From NCBI RefSeq assembly GCF_000375345.1, contig NZ_AQXD01000002.1, positions 127,378 through 169,228 of the forward strand: a stretch of DNA of 41,851 nucleotides, written 5' to 3'. A program made the translations under genes and the position numbers. Positions within the stretch are counted from its first letter, which is position 1. Each line of letters opens with the position of its first letter. The DNA comes from Wohlfahrtiimonas chitiniclastica DSM 18708. GTDB taxonomy: Bacteria > Pseudomonadota > Gammaproteobacteria > Cardiobacteriales > Wohlfahrtiimonadaceae. Of the stretch, positions 1 through 9,526 are shown one piece after another. The notes beneath the pieces are model-generated. The model searched no databases and had not been told where the DNA came from. It saw only the letters and a program-made list of their open reading frames with translations.

Positions 1-221
1 GTGAGCGAACGGATTTAATCCTGTGTGAGGATGCGTATGATGCTGCAATGGATGCCGATGCTTTGTGTGTATTGACGCCATGGCAAGCATATTTCAGCCC
101 GGATTATCAGCGGTTAAAAGCTGTGATGCGTCAGCCCTTATTATTAGATGGGCGTAACATCTATGATCCCACATATGTGACAGCACAAGGATTCATCTAT
201 GAAGGAGTGGGGCGCCGATGA
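1..221 (+). CDS. ugd: UDP-glucose 6-dehydrogenase, C-terminal end (5' truncated by window)
   Basis: The open frame is read from base 3 to the TGA at 219-221 and gives the last 72 residues of a UDP-glucose/GDP-mannose dehydrogenase. Visible C-terminal family hallmarks are the CVLTPW stretch, the DGRNIYDP motif and a terminal GF-x-YEGVGR segment. The enzyme oxidises UDP-glucose to UDP-glucuronate with NAD+ in the cytoplasm, supplying precursor for polysaccharides or lipid A decoration. The catalytic cysteine and NAD-binding domain lie outside the window. The stop overlaps the pgi start by four bases (ATGA), so ugd, pgi and galE look like one translationally coupled sugar-nucleotide operon. GDP-mannose dehydrogenase is the main alternative, but the DGRNIYDP ending favours Ugd. 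Confidence 0.85.
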   Translation, partial: ERTDLILCEDAYDAAMDADALCVLTPWQAYFSPDYQRLKAVMRQPLLLDGRNIYDPTYVTAQGFIYEGVGRR

Positions 222-1843
222 AAACATTAAAAGAATTGGCAGAACAATTAAAGAGGGTGGATTTATCCACACTGTTTGCCAATGATCCGATGCGCTTTGA
301 TGCCTTTTCCCGTACATTTGATGGCTTACTTTTAGATTTTAGTAAGCAGCGACTGACTGCGGAAGTGCTCGATGCATTAGAAGCATTGACCGTGCAGCAT
401 GATTTACAACATTGGATGGCTCAGCTTTTTTCTGATCAACCCATCAATGAGACAGAGCAGCGTGCCGCGATGCATTGGGCATTGAGAGTACCGCACGATG
501 ACACAAAATTACCGCACATTAATGAGGCAGTGCATGCTCAGCTTGAGCGCATGTCTGCACTCGTCAATAAAATTCATGCAGGGCAATGCCGAGGTGCCAC
601 CGGTGAGGTGATCACGGATGTGGTGAACATTGGCGTGGGCGGCTCAGATTTAGGTCCCTTAATGGTGACCCATGCATTGTCAGATTTTAAAGTGCCAACG
701 GCCAAGCCACTGAATATGCACTTTGTCTCCACAATGGATGGCAGCCAGCTCTCTGCATTGCTCCATCAATTGCGCCCAGAGACGACGCTTTTTATCATCT
801 CCTCCAAATCCTTTGGCACCATTGATACTTTATCAAATGCGCAAACGGTGCGTGTGTGGTTAGAAAATGCCCTAGGGCACAGTGAACAGGTGTTAAAAAA
901 TCACTTTGTGGGTGTGTCCACCAATGTTGAGAAAATGACGGCGTGGGGCATTCATCCCGATCATCAGCTGTTGCTCTGGGATTGGGTGGGCGGTCGTTAT
1001 TCATTGTGGTCGTGCATTGGTTTACCGATTGCGTTAACCATTGGTGTGGCAGGCTTTCAAGCGCTTTTAGCAGGTGCACATGCGATGGATGAGCACTTTA
1101 GAACGGCGCCTTTTAAAGAAAACCTCCCCATGTTACTGGCGATGATTGGTATTTGGAATGCCAACCATCTCAACATTCAAACCCATGCTGTTTTACCCTA
1201 TGATGGTCGCTTAAAGTATTTTGCCGCTTATTTGCAGCAATTAGAGATGGAGTCGAACGGTAAATCAGTGCAGCGAAATGGCGAGGATGTTGAGTGGAGC
1301 ACGTGCCCAATTGTCTGGGGTGAAGTGGGGCCCAATGCACAGCACGCGTTTTATCAATTATTGCATCAAGGCACCCATGCGGTCAGTTGCGATTTCATTG
1401 CACCCATTGAGCGCTATACCGCTAAGCAATTTACCTATGCGGAGAGTGAATCTGCCCTCATTGAGCAGCACCATTTAGCCTTGGCCAATTGCTTGGCGCA
1501 ATCTCGATTGTTGGCGTTTGGCAGTCAATCCTTATCTCAGGCTGAATTGGCAAACTTGCCAAAATATCAGCATTATGCGGGCAATCAACCGAGCTCAACA
1601 CTGTTGATGGATGAGTTGAACCCGCGCACTTTGGGTATGTTGATTGCGCTGTATGAGCATAAAGTGTTTGTACAGTCTGTGATTTGGCGCATCAATCCCT
1701 TTGATCAATGGGGGGTTGAAAAGGGTAAAGCCATTGCCAATCAAATTTTACCCATTTTAGCAGGGCAATCGCTGGATTCAGCGGATCTCGATGGCTCAAC
1801 GCAAGGCTTATTACAACGATTAATGGATAAAAATTATGGCTAA
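218..1843 (+). CDS. pgi: glucose-6-phosphate isomerase
   Basis: This 541-residue protein interconverts glucose 6-phosphate and fructose 6-phosphate in the cytoplasm, linking glycolysis to UDP-sugar synthesis. Motifs seen in order are [11 protein letters not shown] (about residue 140), the phosphate-binding SSKSFGT segment, GGRYSLWS, the signature [11 protein letters not shown] near residue 350, and the C-terminal [13 protein letters not shown]. Length is close to the usual 545-550. The start ATG overlaps the ugd stop, with GAAGGAG just upstream as ribosome binding site, and the end overlaps galE by eight bases. Placement inside a ugd-pgi-galE cluster instead of a glycolytic context suggests its main local role is to feed surface-polysaccharide precursors. 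The identification is firm. Confidence 0.97.
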   Translation: MKTLKELAEQLKRVDLSTLFANDPMRFDAFSRTFDGLLLDFSKQRLTAEVLDALEALTVQHDLQHWMAQLFSDQPINETEQRAAMHWALRVPHDDTKLPHINEAVHAQLERMSALVNKIHAGQCRGATGEVITDVVNIGVGGSDLGPLMVTHALSDFKVPTAKPLNMHFVSTMDGSQLSALLHQLRPETTLFIISSKSFGTIDTLSNAQTVRVWLENALGHSEQVLKNHFVGVSTNVEKMTAWGIHPDHQLLLWDWVGGRYSLWSCIGLPIALTIGVAGFQALLAGAHAMDEHFRTAPFKENLPMLLAMIGIWNANHLNIQTHAVLPYDGRLKYFAAYLQQLEMESNGKSVQRNGEDVEWSTCPIVWGEVGPNAQHAFYQLLHQGTHAVSCDFIAPIERYTAKQFTYAESESALIEQHHLALANCLAQSRLLAFGSQSLSQAELANLPKYQHYAGNQPSSTLLMDELNPRTLGMLIALYEHKVFVQSVIWRINPFDQWGVEKGKAIANQILPILAGQSLDSADLDGSTQGLLQRLMDKNYG

Positions 1844-2852
1844 TATTTTAGTGACAGGGGGCGCAGGTTACATTGGCTCTCACACTTGTGTGGAATTGTT
1901 AGAGGAAGGGCACACTGTTGTGGTGCTTGATAATTTATCGAACAGTTCAGAAGAATCATTGCGCCGCGTGATGGAATTAACGGGACGGAATGTGACCTTC
2001 ATTCAAGGGGACATTCGGGATGAGGCGGCATTAGATGCGCTGTTTAGCAATCACTCAATTGATGCGGTGATCCACTTTGCAGGTTTAAAGGCAGTGGGCG
2101 AGAGTCAAGAAATTCCGCTGGTATACTTTGACAATAACATTGCAGGCTCAATTGCCTTGACCAAAGCGATGGCAAAAGCAGGTGTGTTTCATTTGGTATT
2201 CAGTTCATCGGCCACGGTGTATGATGAAGCGAATGTTTCACCACTGAATGAAGAGATGCCAACGGGCATGCCATCGAACAATTATGGTTACACAAAATTG
2301 ATTGTGGAGCAGTTATTGCAAAAGCTCTCCATGGCTGATGCGCGCTGGTCGATCGCTTTATTGCGTTATTTTAATCCGGTGGGCGCCCATAAAAGTGGCC
2401 GCATTGGGGAAGATCCGCAAGGCATCCCCAATAACCTCATGCCGTACATTACGCAAGTGGCTGTTGGCATGCGTGCGGAACTCTCCATTTTTGGCAATGA
2501 TTATGACACCATCGATGGTACAGGTGTGCGTGATTATATCCATGTGGTGGATTTGGCCAAAGCGCATTTGTGTGCACTCAATAATCGTTTAAATGAAACG
2601 GGTTGCCGTGCATGGAACATCGGAACGGGTAACGGCCATTCAGTCTTACAGGTGAAAAATGCTTTTGAGTCAGTCAATGGTGTACCTGTACCCTTTAAAT
2701 TTGCACCGCGCAGAGCAGGGGATGTGGCGACTTCATACGCAGATTGTAGTCGTGCTAATCGTGAGCTCAACTGGCATGCAGAACATACATTAGAAGACAT
2801 GCTCCGTGACAGCTGGCATTGGCAGCAGCAAAATCCAAAAGGTTATCGATAG
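1836..2852 (+). CDS. galE: UDP-glucose 4-epimerase
   Basis: This 338-residue short-chain dehydrogenase/reductase interconverts UDP-glucose and UDP-galactose using tightly bound NAD+. The N-terminal Rossmann motif [10 protein letters not shown], the SSATVY segment carrying the catalytic Ser/Thr, and the YGYTK (YxxxK) catalytic pair near residue 150 are all visible, followed by [10 protein letters not shown] and [10 protein letters not shown] typical of GalE. It begins eight bases before the pgi stop, indicating translational coupling. It is the last gene of the rightward operon, closed by a hairpin terminator shared with the convergent manB. A related UDP-GlcNAc 4-epimerase function cannot be separated by eye. 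Confidence 0.95.
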   Translation: MANILVTGGAGYIGSHTCVELLEEGHTVVVLDNLSNSSEESLRRVMELTGRNVTFIQGDIRDEAALDALFSNHSIDAVIHFAGLKAVGESQEIPLVYFDNNIAGSIALTKAMAKAGVFHLVFSSSATVYDEANVSPLNEEMPTGMPSNNYGYTKLIVEQLLQKLSMADARWSIALLRYFNPVGAHKSGRIGEDPQGIPNNLMPYITQVAVGMRAELSIFGNDYDTIDGTGVRDYIHVVDLAKAHLCALNNRLNETGCRAWNIGTGNGHSVLQVKNAFESVNGVPVPFKFAPRRAGDVATSYADCSRANRELNWHAEHTLEDMLRDSWHWQQQNPKGYR

Positions 2853-2863
2853 TTTGAAATGAA

Positions 2864-2886
2864 AAAGCCGAGCAATGCTCGGCTTT
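2864..2886. terminator. bidirectional intrinsic terminator between galE and manB
   Basis: A perfect 10-bp stem (AAAGCCGAGC pairing with GCTCGGCTTT) with a three-base loop sits between two convergent genes. The A-run on one side and T-run on the other allow it to end transcription from both galE and manB. Confidence 0.85.
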
Positions 2887-2889
2887 AGT

Positions 2890-4257
2890 TTACTCAGTGA
2901 TGAGTTTTGTGAGCTCATCCACATAATCCTGCATCGGTAGCGGATTCAATGATGCTTTTGTCTCAATATTCAGGCGCAGCAATGGCTCAGTGTTTGATGC
3001 ACGAATGTTAAAGCGCCACTCGCCAAAATCGAGCCCAAAGCCATCTGTGGTATCAATCACGGGATTTTTGGGTTTGTAATGATTGACGATCTTTTCAATG
3101 GTGGCTTTTGTATCGGCAACCGTAAAATTAATCTCCCCACTGCATGGGAATTTTGCAATCATATTTTCCACCAGTGTGGAGAGATTCTGCTGTGTTTCTG
3201 ACAAGAGCATCGTCACCAATAACCACGGAATCATGCCGCTATCACAGTAGGCAAAGTCTCTGAAATAGTGATGTGCGCTCATCTCGCCGCCATAAATGGC
3301 ATTGTGTTCACGCATCACCTCTTTCATGTAAGCATGGCCAGATTTTGATTGCACGGCAATGCCATTATATTCCTCGATGACATCGACAGAGTTCCACACC
3401 AAGCGCGGATCATGCACGATTTTCTCGCCTTTTGATTTTAATAAAAATGCTTGGGCAAGTAGACCAACGATGTAGTAGCCTTCAATGAACTGACCTTTCT
3501 CATCAAATAGGAAACAGCGGTCAAAATCGCCATCCCATGCAATGCCCATATCCGCTTGATGCTCAAGCACGGCTTCACTGGTCACAGCGCGATTTTCAAT
3601 CAAAATGGGGTTAGGAATGCCATTTGGGAAAGTGCCATCGGGATCATTGTGGATTTTGATGAGCTTAAGGGGAATATTGAGGGCTTTAAACTCAGCTTCT
3701 AGCGCATCAATCACATGGCCAGCTGCACCATTACCTGCATTCACCACCAATTTAAGGGGGCGGATTTTACTCGGTTCGATGTAGGATAATAGATGCGCGA
3801 TGTATTCAGGCAAAATGTTATAAGGTTTTGTGGTGCCTTGATGGAGTGACTTCGTAAAATCCTCGCTGATGACCAGATCACGAATGGCTTTGAGTCCTGT
3901 ATCTAAGCCAATGGGGCGCGCATTCTCACGCACCAACTTCATGCCATTGTAATCCATCGGATTGTGGCTAGCCGTCACTTCAATGCCGCCTTGAACATCT
4001 AAATGAAACGCACCAAAATAGACCTCTTCGGTGCCCGTTAAGCCTAAATCAAGCACATCAACACCGGCATCATTTAAACCGCGGCTGAGGGCATGTTTTA
4101 AGCCGTCACTCGTTAGGCGCACATCTGCACCCACAACGATGGTTTTAGGTTGATAAATTTGACCATAAGCACGGCCGACTTTATAGGCCAATGCTTCTGT
4201 GATTTCTGTGCCGAGTTTGCCGCGAATGTCGTAGGCTTTGAAGCAAGATAGGGTCAT
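2890..4257 (-). CDS. manB: phosphomannomutase (ManB/CpsG type)
   Basis: This alpha-D-phosphohexomutase converts mannose 6-phosphate to mannose 1-phosphate for GDP-mannose synthesis. Seen are the N-terminal CFKAYDIRGKLG, the phosphoserine loop TASHNPMDYNG near residue 95, the metal-binding DGDFDR motif near 240, the GGEMSAHHYF sugar-binding loop and the C-terminal RASNTEP phosphate-binding loop. It resembles enterobacterial CpsG most closely. The ATG at 4257 is chosen over an in-frame TTG at 4272 because GAAGGAG lies at the right spacing before the ATG. It is 11 bases downstream of wzz on the same strand, so the two are probably cotranscribed. No GDP-mannose pyrophosphorylase is in the window. 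Phosphoglucomutase activity (AlgC-like dual use) is possible. Confidence 0.93.
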   Translation of the reverse strand: MTLSCFKAYDIRGKLGTEITEALAYKVGRAYGQIYQPKTIVVGADVRLTSDGLKHALSRGLNDAGVDVLDLGLTGTEEVYFGAFHLDVQGGIEVTASHNPMDYNGMKLVRENARPIGLDTGLKAIRDLVISEDFTKSLHQGTTKPYNILPEYIAHLLSYIEPSKIRPLKLVVNAGNGAAGHVIDALEAEFKALNIPLKLIKIHNDPDGTFPNGIPNPILIENRAVTSEAVLEHQADMGIAWDGDFDRCFLFDEKGQFIEGYYIVGLLAQAFLLKSKGEKIVHDPRLVWNSVDVIEEYNGIAVQSKSGHAYMKEVMREHNAIYGGEMSAHHYFRDFAYCDSGMIPWLLVTMLLSETQQNLSTLVENMIAKFPCSGEINFTVADTKATIEKIVNHYKPKNPVIDTTDGFGLDFGEWRFNIRASNTEPLLRLNIETKASLNPLPMQDYVDELTKLITE

Positions 4258-4268
4258 CAGTGGCTCCT

Positions 4269-5306
4269 TCAATTGGTATTATGTAGTTGTTTACGATTAC
4301 GCACCGCTTGACGAATCAACACAATCATACATCCAAGCATGCCACCGAGTAAGAAACCGATAATGGTAATTAAGGCTTTATTAGGTTTTATCGGCTTTTC
4401 GGGTAATACAGGTGAAGCATCGATATGATAGAGTTGTACTTCTGATGCATTCGGTAATTTTGCATCTTGATAGAATTCAAGATTTGCTTTCATATCACGA
4501 TATCTAGTGTTGTTACTAAAATTCTTTTTCTGAGCTTCTAGATATTTAAGAGTTTTTTCTAATGCAATTGTTCCTTGCATATATGCTTCAATCGGACGTT
4601 CCATAGTTGTTTCTAGTTTTAGATCTTTTGCAATTTGATATGCTACATTTAATCGATCAATTTCATTATTAAATTGCTCTGTAAGCTCATTTTCTAATGT
4701 TTTAAGCGTATCTTTAGTTTGTAAAATTACAGTATTAAGCTCAGCTTGACGATTTTTTAGAATTTGTGAAATGGCATGCTGATTCGTAAGTTTAAAATAT
4801 TCTATCAATGCATCATAAGAGAGTTCAGGATCTATAGCATTGAATGTGACACTATAAATATTGCGTTCTTTATCAGTTTGTTTAATCGTAATATTTTTTT
4901 GAAAAGCTTCAAAGTTTGCCTGTGTATTTTGTGCTTTTATAGCATCAGTTTGTTTTGGTAGATATATGTGGGTAAAAAAATCACGTTGTATGTTTGTTGA
5001 ACGAAGATTTTGTAGAAACATGTTATAAACTTCAGTAGAACTAATGGGTTTTAACGATGGTTCACTGGATATAACGAGACCACTATTCAAAGCATCAATT
5101 TGATATGTGAGTGGGGTGCTAATCGTAACTTCTGTTTGATAAACGGGCTTGATAATGATAAATGCAAAAATGATCGCAACCACCGTACACACAAATGTCA
5201 CGCCCACAATCAGCCATTTGCCGCGCCATAAAGTGGCCACCAATTCAAATAAATCAATCTCGTCATTATTTTGTTCGGGTAAATTATTTTGTTGAGGATT
5301 ATTCAT
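4269..5306 (-). CDS. wzz: Wzz-like polysaccharide chain-length determinant
   Basis: This 345-residue inner-membrane protein has the classic Wzz plan: a short cytoplasmic N-terminus with DEIDLFELVATLWRGKW, a first membrane helix at about residues 33-53, a long periplasmic region rich in coiled coil, and a second helix near 310-332 preceded by the proline-rich PVLPEKPIKPNKA segment. Wzz proteins set the modal length of O-antigen or capsule chains. The central part, about 4430-5100, is visibly more AT-rich than its neighbours and uses different codons, which fits the fast-evolving or transferred nature of such genes. Divergent from polA and just upstream of manB. No wzy or wzx is visible, so which polymer it controls is unknown. 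Confidence 0.88.
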   Translation of the reverse strand: MNNPQQNNLPEQNNDEIDLFELVATLWRGKWLIVGVTFVCTVVAIIFAFIIIKPVYQTEVTISTPLTYQIDALNSGLVISSEPSLKPISSTEVYNMFLQNLRSTNIQRDFFTHIYLPKQTDAIKAQNTQANFEAFQKNITIKQTDKERNIYSVTFNAIDPELSYDALIEYFKLTNQHAISQILKNRQAELNTVILQTKDTLKTLENELTEQFNNEIDRLNVAYQIAKDLKLETTMERPIEAYMQGTIALEKTLKYLEAQKKNFSNNTRYRDMKANLEFYQDAKLPNASEVQLYHIDASPVLPEKPIKPNKALITIIGFLLGGMLGCMIVLIRQAVRNRKQLHNTN

Positions 5307-5477
5307 ATTGATCTGTACCTAGTGCACACAAGCGCCGCTTGTATGATTAAATTTATTGAATAAAAAAGCGTGCCATATTCTATTCTAAAGCTTAAGAATG
5401 GTCAAAATTATCTCCCACAGCATCTCCCCCATAAATCATGTAAAATCTCCCCATCCCACATCAACTTTTGGAAGATT

Positions 5478-8222
5478 ATGTCTAAGCAAACCTTTTTAAT
5501 CATCGATGGTTCTAACTTTCTTTTCCGTGCTTATCACGCATTGCCGCCCTTAACAACGCGCGCAGGGCAGCCAACGGGCGCCATTCGCGGCGTGATTACG
5601 ATGTTTCAAAAGCTCTTAGACACTTTTAATCCTGCCTATGCCGCAGTGACGTTTGATGCGAAGGGCAAAAGCTTTCGCAGCGACTTATATGCCGATTACA
5701 AAGCCCATCGCCCGCCGATGCCCGATGACCTTCGTGCCCAAGTTACCCCCTTGATGGATGTGGTGGACTTTTTGGGTTTTCCACGTTTGATCATCGATGG
5801 CATTGAGGCGGATGACGTGATCGCAACACTCGCGTTAGAGGGCAAAGCGAAAGGTTATGAAGTGGTCATTGCCTCAAGTGATAAGGATTTGGCACAACTT
5901 GTGGGCGGTCCCATTAAAATGTTTGATGGCATGAAAAACCTCATGCTTGATCGTGATGGGGTGTATGAAAAATTTGGCGTCTATCCTGAAGCCATTCGCG
6001 ATTATTTAACCTTGATGGGGGATAAAGCCGATAACATTCCAGGTGTTGAAGGCGTTGGGCCAAAAACCGCGGCAAAATGGTTGGCAGAGTATGAAACCCT
6101 CGATGGCATCATTGAAAATGCCGAAAAAATTAAGGGAAAAGTGGGTGAGCGCTTACGCAATTCATTAGAACAATTAGAATTGTCCCGTCAATTGACAACG
6201 CTGTTGATGGATGCAGATTTGCCTTATCGCGTGGAGGATTTAGCGCTGCGTGATCCGAATGTTGATGAACTCACCAAACTATACACAGAATTTGAGTTTA
6301 ACTCATTGTTAAAGCAATTGATTTCAGGTAAACCCACGAGTGGCTTTCAGCCCATGCTCAATTCTCAAGTGATTGCACCACGCACGCATGAATGGATCAT
6401 GCCAACGCCGCCGAACACCATTACGTATACAGCCGTGACCGATTTATCGGCATTAGAAGCATTCATTGCACGCGCTTATGGAGCCCATCGTGTGGCAGTT
6501 GATACCGAAACCGATGGCTTAGATGCCATGCAAGCAAAATTGGTGGGCATTTCGCTTGCGATCACCGGCGGGGAAGCGATTTATATTCCATTGCAGCATG
6601 ATTTATTGGTGGCGCCAGAGCAATTGCCGATGCAGGATGTGTTAGATCGCTTAGCCCCTTTATTAGAAGATCCAAATGTGGCGCTTGTAGGGCAAAATTT
6701 AAAATATGATTGGCACATTTTTAAGCGCTATGGCATCACCTTAAATGGCATTGCCGATGATACGATGCTCGCAAGCTATGTATGGGATGCCACAGAAAAG
6801 CACAACATGGATGATTTGGCGCTGAACTATTTAGGGCACACCACAACGTCTTTTGAAGAGATCGCCGGTAAAGGTAAAAAACAGAAAACCTTTAATGAAA
6901 TTCCGATAGAAACGGCTACCCATTATGCGGCAGAAGATGCAGACATTACGCTGCGTTTGTATCATGCGTTATCACCCCGCGTTGCGAGCATTGATACGCT
7001 GCAAAAGCTCTATCAAACCATCGAAATGCCGCTGTTAACGGTCTTGGCTAAAATGGAGCATGAAGGTATTTTAGTGAATGTTCCTCATTTAGAAGCCTTG
7101 AGCCGTGAATTATCGCAGCGTTTAGATGCATTAGAAGCACAAGCGTATGAACTTGCTGGCGAAACCTTTAACTTAGGTTCCCCAAAGCAATTGGGCGCGA
7201 TTTTGTTTGAAAAATTGGGGTTGCCAGTGGTGAAAAAGACAGCCAAAGGTCAGCCTTCAACCAATGAAGAGGTATTGCAAGAACTGGCATTAGATTATCC
7301 GTTACCGAAATTGTTGATCGAGTATCGTGAGTTGTCTAAATTGAAATCCACCTATACAGATGCATTGGTGGCAGAGGTGAATCCCCACACAGGCCGCATT
7401 CATACCTCCTTTAATCAAGCTTTGACGTCTACAGGGCGCTTATCGTCATCAAAGCCTAATCTACAAAACATTCCGGTGCGCACAGAAGAAGGGCGTAAGA
7501 TTCGCGAAGCCTTCATTGCCAAACCCGGTTACCGCATGATTTCTGCCGACTATTCACAAATTGAGTTGCGTTTAATGGCGCACTTCTCAGGCGATGAAAC
7601 GTTGATCAATGCCTTTAAAAATGATCTCGATATTCATAGAGCTACAGCTTCAGAGGTTTTTCATACGCCGCTTGATGAAGTGTCCGGTGAGCTTCGCCGC
7701 TCCGCTAAAGCCATTAACTTTGGTTTGATTTATGGCATGGGCGCATTTGGCCTCGCAAAACAGCTTGGCATTTCGCGTGGGCAAGCCCAAGAATACATTC
7801 AGCGTTATTTCAGCCGTTATCCGACGATTTTGCAATTTATGGAAGATGCCAAAGAAAAAGCGCGTGCCAATGGCTATGTGGAAACATTGCTCGGTCGCCG
7901 CCTACCTTTACCAGAGATTAACAGCAGCAATGGCATGCAAAAAGCAGGTGCGGAACGAATTGCCGTCAATGCGCCATTGCAAGGCACAGCTGCGGACATC
8001 ATTAAACTCGCCATGATCGAAGTGGATCAAAAGCTCAATGAAACCGGATTAGATGCCAAAGTATTGCTACAGGTGCACGATGAATTGGTGCTAGAAGCCA
8101 GTGATAAAGATGCAGAAAAAGTTGCTGCACTCCTAAAAACAGCGATGGAAAACGTCATCACCTTAAAAGTGCCCCTGAAAGTGGATGTGGCAATCGGCAG
8201 CAACTGGGATGAAGTGCACTGA
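5478..8222 (+). CDS. polA: DNA polymerase I
   Basis: This 914-residue repair and Okazaki-fragment polymerase has all three domains. The N-terminal 5'-3' exonuclease begins FLIIDGSNFLFRAYHALPP. The 3'-5' exonuclease near residues 310-500 keeps the DTETDGLD metal ligands and the HYAAEDAD motif, so proofreading looks intact. The polymerase shows motif A (SADYSQIELR), the O-helix KAINFGLIYGMGAFG and motif C (LLQVHDELV). The ATG at 5478 is chosen over an upstream in-frame extension because it matches the family N-terminus and has GGAAG just upstream. The TGA overlaps the gtrA ATG by one base, which is unusual and couples polA translation to a glycosylation cassette. The 171-base gap before it, shared with divergent wzz, shows only weak promoter-like words (TAAAAT at 5441-5446). 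Confidence 0.97.
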   Translation: MSKQTFLIIDGSNFLFRAYHALPPLTTRAGQPTGAIRGVITMFQKLLDTFNPAYAAVTFDAKGKSFRSDLYADYKAHRPPMPDDLRAQVTPLMDVVDFLGFPRLIIDGIEADDVIATLALEGKAKGYEVVIASSDKDLAQLVGGPIKMFDGMKNLMLDRDGVYEKFGVYPEAIRDYLTLMGDKADNIPGVEGVGPKTAAKWLAEYETLDGIIENAEKIKGKVGERLRNSLEQLELSRQLTTLLMDADLPYRVEDLALRDPNVDELTKLYTEFEFNSLLKQLISGKPTSGFQPMLNSQVIAPRTHEWIMPTPPNTITYTAVTDLSALEAFIARAYGAHRVAVDTETDGLDAMQAKLVGISLAITGGEAIYIPLQHDLLVAPEQLPMQDVLDRLAPLLEDPNVALVGQNLKYDWHIFKRYGITLNGIADDTMLASYVWDATEKHNMDDLALNYLGHTTTSFEEIAGKGKKQKTFNEIPIETATHYAAEDADITLRLYHALSPRVASIDTLQKLYQTIEMPLLTVLAKMEHEGILVNVPHLEALSRELSQRLDALEAQAYELAGETFNLGSPKQLGAILFEKLGLPVVKKTAKGQPSTNEEVLQELALDYPLPKLLIEYRELSKLKSTYTDALVAEVNPHTGRIHTSFNQALTSTGRLSSSKPNLQNIPVRTEEGRKIREAFIAKPGYRMISADYSQIELRLMAHFSGDETLINAFKNDLDIHRATASEVFHTPLDEVSGELRRSAKAINFGLIYGMGAFGLAKQLGISRGQAQEYIQRYFSRYPTILQFMEDAKEKARANGYVETLLGRRLPLPEINSSNGMQKAGAERIAVNAPLQGTAADIIKLAMIEVDQKLNETGLDAKVLLQVHDELVLEASDKDAEKVAALLKTAMENVITLKVPLKVDVAIGSNWDEVH

Positions 8223-8566
8223 TGTTTCAAAAATACTTCTCCATTGGCATTCTCAATACGCTGCTGCACTGGCTGATTTTCGCGATTGCCTTACAGGGCT
8301 TTGGCATCGGGCAGGGCAGCGCAAACCTCATCGCGTTTGTGGTGGCGGTGACGTTCTCATTTTATATGAATGCTAAATTCACCTTTAAAAAGCAGGCAAC
8401 GGGCCTACGATATGTGCTGTTTGTGGGCTTTATGGGATTATTAAGCTATGGCATTGGTGCATTGTCAGATCATTGGCAGCTTTATCCGATGATTACTTTA
8501 GTTGTGTTTTCCGCCGTGAGCCTTGTATTGGGCTATCTTTATTCTAAATTCGTTGTTTTCCATTAA
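8222..8566 (+). CDS. gtrA: GtrA-family membrane protein (putative glycolipid flippase)
   Basis: This 114-residue protein is almost entirely hydrophobic, with four predicted membrane helices. It has the GtrA-family layout: short KYFSIGILNTLLHW start, the SFYMNAKFTF loop in the middle, and YLYSKFVVF at the end. GtrA proteins are thought to flip an undecaprenyl-linked sugar made by GtrB across the inner membrane for addition to O-antigen or other surface glycans. The ATG shares one base with the polA stop and gtrB follows after 18 bases. Family assignment is good; the sugar is unknown. Confidence 0.85.
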   Translation: MFQKYFSIGILNTLLHWLIFAIALQGFGIGQGSANLIAFVVAVTFSFYMNAKFTFKKQATGLRYVLFVGFMGLLSYGIGALSDHWQLYPMITLVVFSAVSLVLGYLYSKFVVFH

Positions 8567-8584
8567 CATTATAAAAATATAATC

Positions 8585-9526
8585 ATGACTCAACCCATAA
8601 AAATATCTTTAGTGGTTCCCGTCTATAATGAAGAGGCGGCGCTGCCCATTTTTTATCAAGCAGTGCGTGAGGCCCCCTTTTTAAAAGATTATGATCTTGA
8701 GATCGTTTTCATCAATGATGGCAGCCGCGATCAAACTGAAGCGATCATCAATGCGCTTGCGATCTCTGATCCGCGTGTACAAGCCTTAAGCTTTACCCGT
8801 AATTTTGGTAAAGAGCCGGCGCTTTTTGCAGGCTTAGAACATGCCACAGGGGATGCGGTGATTCCCATCGATGTGGATTTACAAGATCCGATCGAGGTGA
8901 TCCCTGAGCTCATTGAAAAATGGCAAGCAGGCTTTGATGTGGTGCTCGCTAAACGCATTGATCGCTCATCTGACAGCTTTTTAAAACGCCAATCTGCAGG
9001 ATTATTCTATAAACTCCATAATAAAATCAGCACACCAAAAATAGAAGAAAATGTGGGGGATTTTCGTTTAATGTCCCGCAACGTGGTGGAAAATATTAAA
9101 AAATTGCAGGAACGCAATCTTTTTATGAAAGGGATTTTGTCTTGGGTCGGCGGGCAAACGGCCGTGGTTGAATATGTGCGGGCAGAGCGCTCTGCTGGGG
9201 ACACTAAATTCAATGCATGGAAGCTGTGGAATTTAGCCGTGGAGGGCATCACAAGCTTTTCAACCGCACCTTTACGCATTTGGGCATACTTGGGATTTGT
9301 GGTGGCGCTGTTATCTTTTAGTTATGGTGCGTACATGATTTTTGAGAAGATTGTGTTTGGCAATCCGGTGTCGGGATATCCTTCGATTTTGGTGTCGATC
9401 CTGTTTTTAGGGGGCATTCAGCTCATCGGTATTGGGGTTTTAGGGGAATATGTGGGCAGAATTTATATGGAAAGCAAACAGCGCCCGCGGTATTTGTTGA
9501 AAAAGATGGGGAGTGATAAAAAATGA
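8585..9526 (+). CDS. gtrB: GtrB-like undecaprenyl-phosphate glycosyltransferase (GT2)
   Basis: This 313-residue protein has an N-terminal GT-A domain of the dolichyl-phosphate mannose synthase type: [20 protein letters not shown], the [13 protein letters not shown] segment and the metal-binding DVDLQDP near residue 100. Two C-terminal membrane helices (about 230-255 and 265-290) end in [17 protein letters not shown]. Such enzymes load a nucleotide sugar onto undecaprenyl phosphate at the inner face of the membrane. It sits between gtrA and a polytopic protein whose ATG overlaps its stop, the order of phage-type O-antigen modification cassettes. Glucose is the usual donor, but an ArnC-like or other sugar is possible. 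Confidence 0.9.
   Translation: MTQPIKISLVVPVYNEEAALPIFYQAVREAPFLKDYDLEIVFINDGSRDQTEAIINALAISDPRVQALSFTRNFGKEPALFAGLEHATGDAVIPIDVDLQDPIEVIPELIEKWQAGFDVVLAKRIDRSSDSFLKRQSAGLFYKLHNKISTPKIEENVGDFRLMSRNVVENIKKLQERNLFMKGILSWVGGQTAVVEYVRAERSAGDTKFNAWKLWNLAVEGITSFSTAPLRIWAYLGFVVALLSFSYGAYMIFEKIVFGNPVSGYPSILVSILFLGGIQLIGIGVLGEYVGRIYMESKQRPRYLLKKMGSDKK

Noticed and set aside
263-271. Perfect DnaA-box word TTATCCACA inside pgi
   Set aside because: It is a lone copy in a coding sequence with no AT-rich unwinding region or clustered boxes, so not evidence of an origin.
2864-2886. Inverted repeat between galE and manB as a mobile-element end or operator
   Set aside because: Its position between convergent stops and flanking A and T runs fit a bidirectional terminator.
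5370-5477. 36-codon N-terminal extension of polA in frame
   Set aside because: The family N-terminus and ribosome binding site point to the ATG at 5478; the extension lies in the promoter region shared with wzz.
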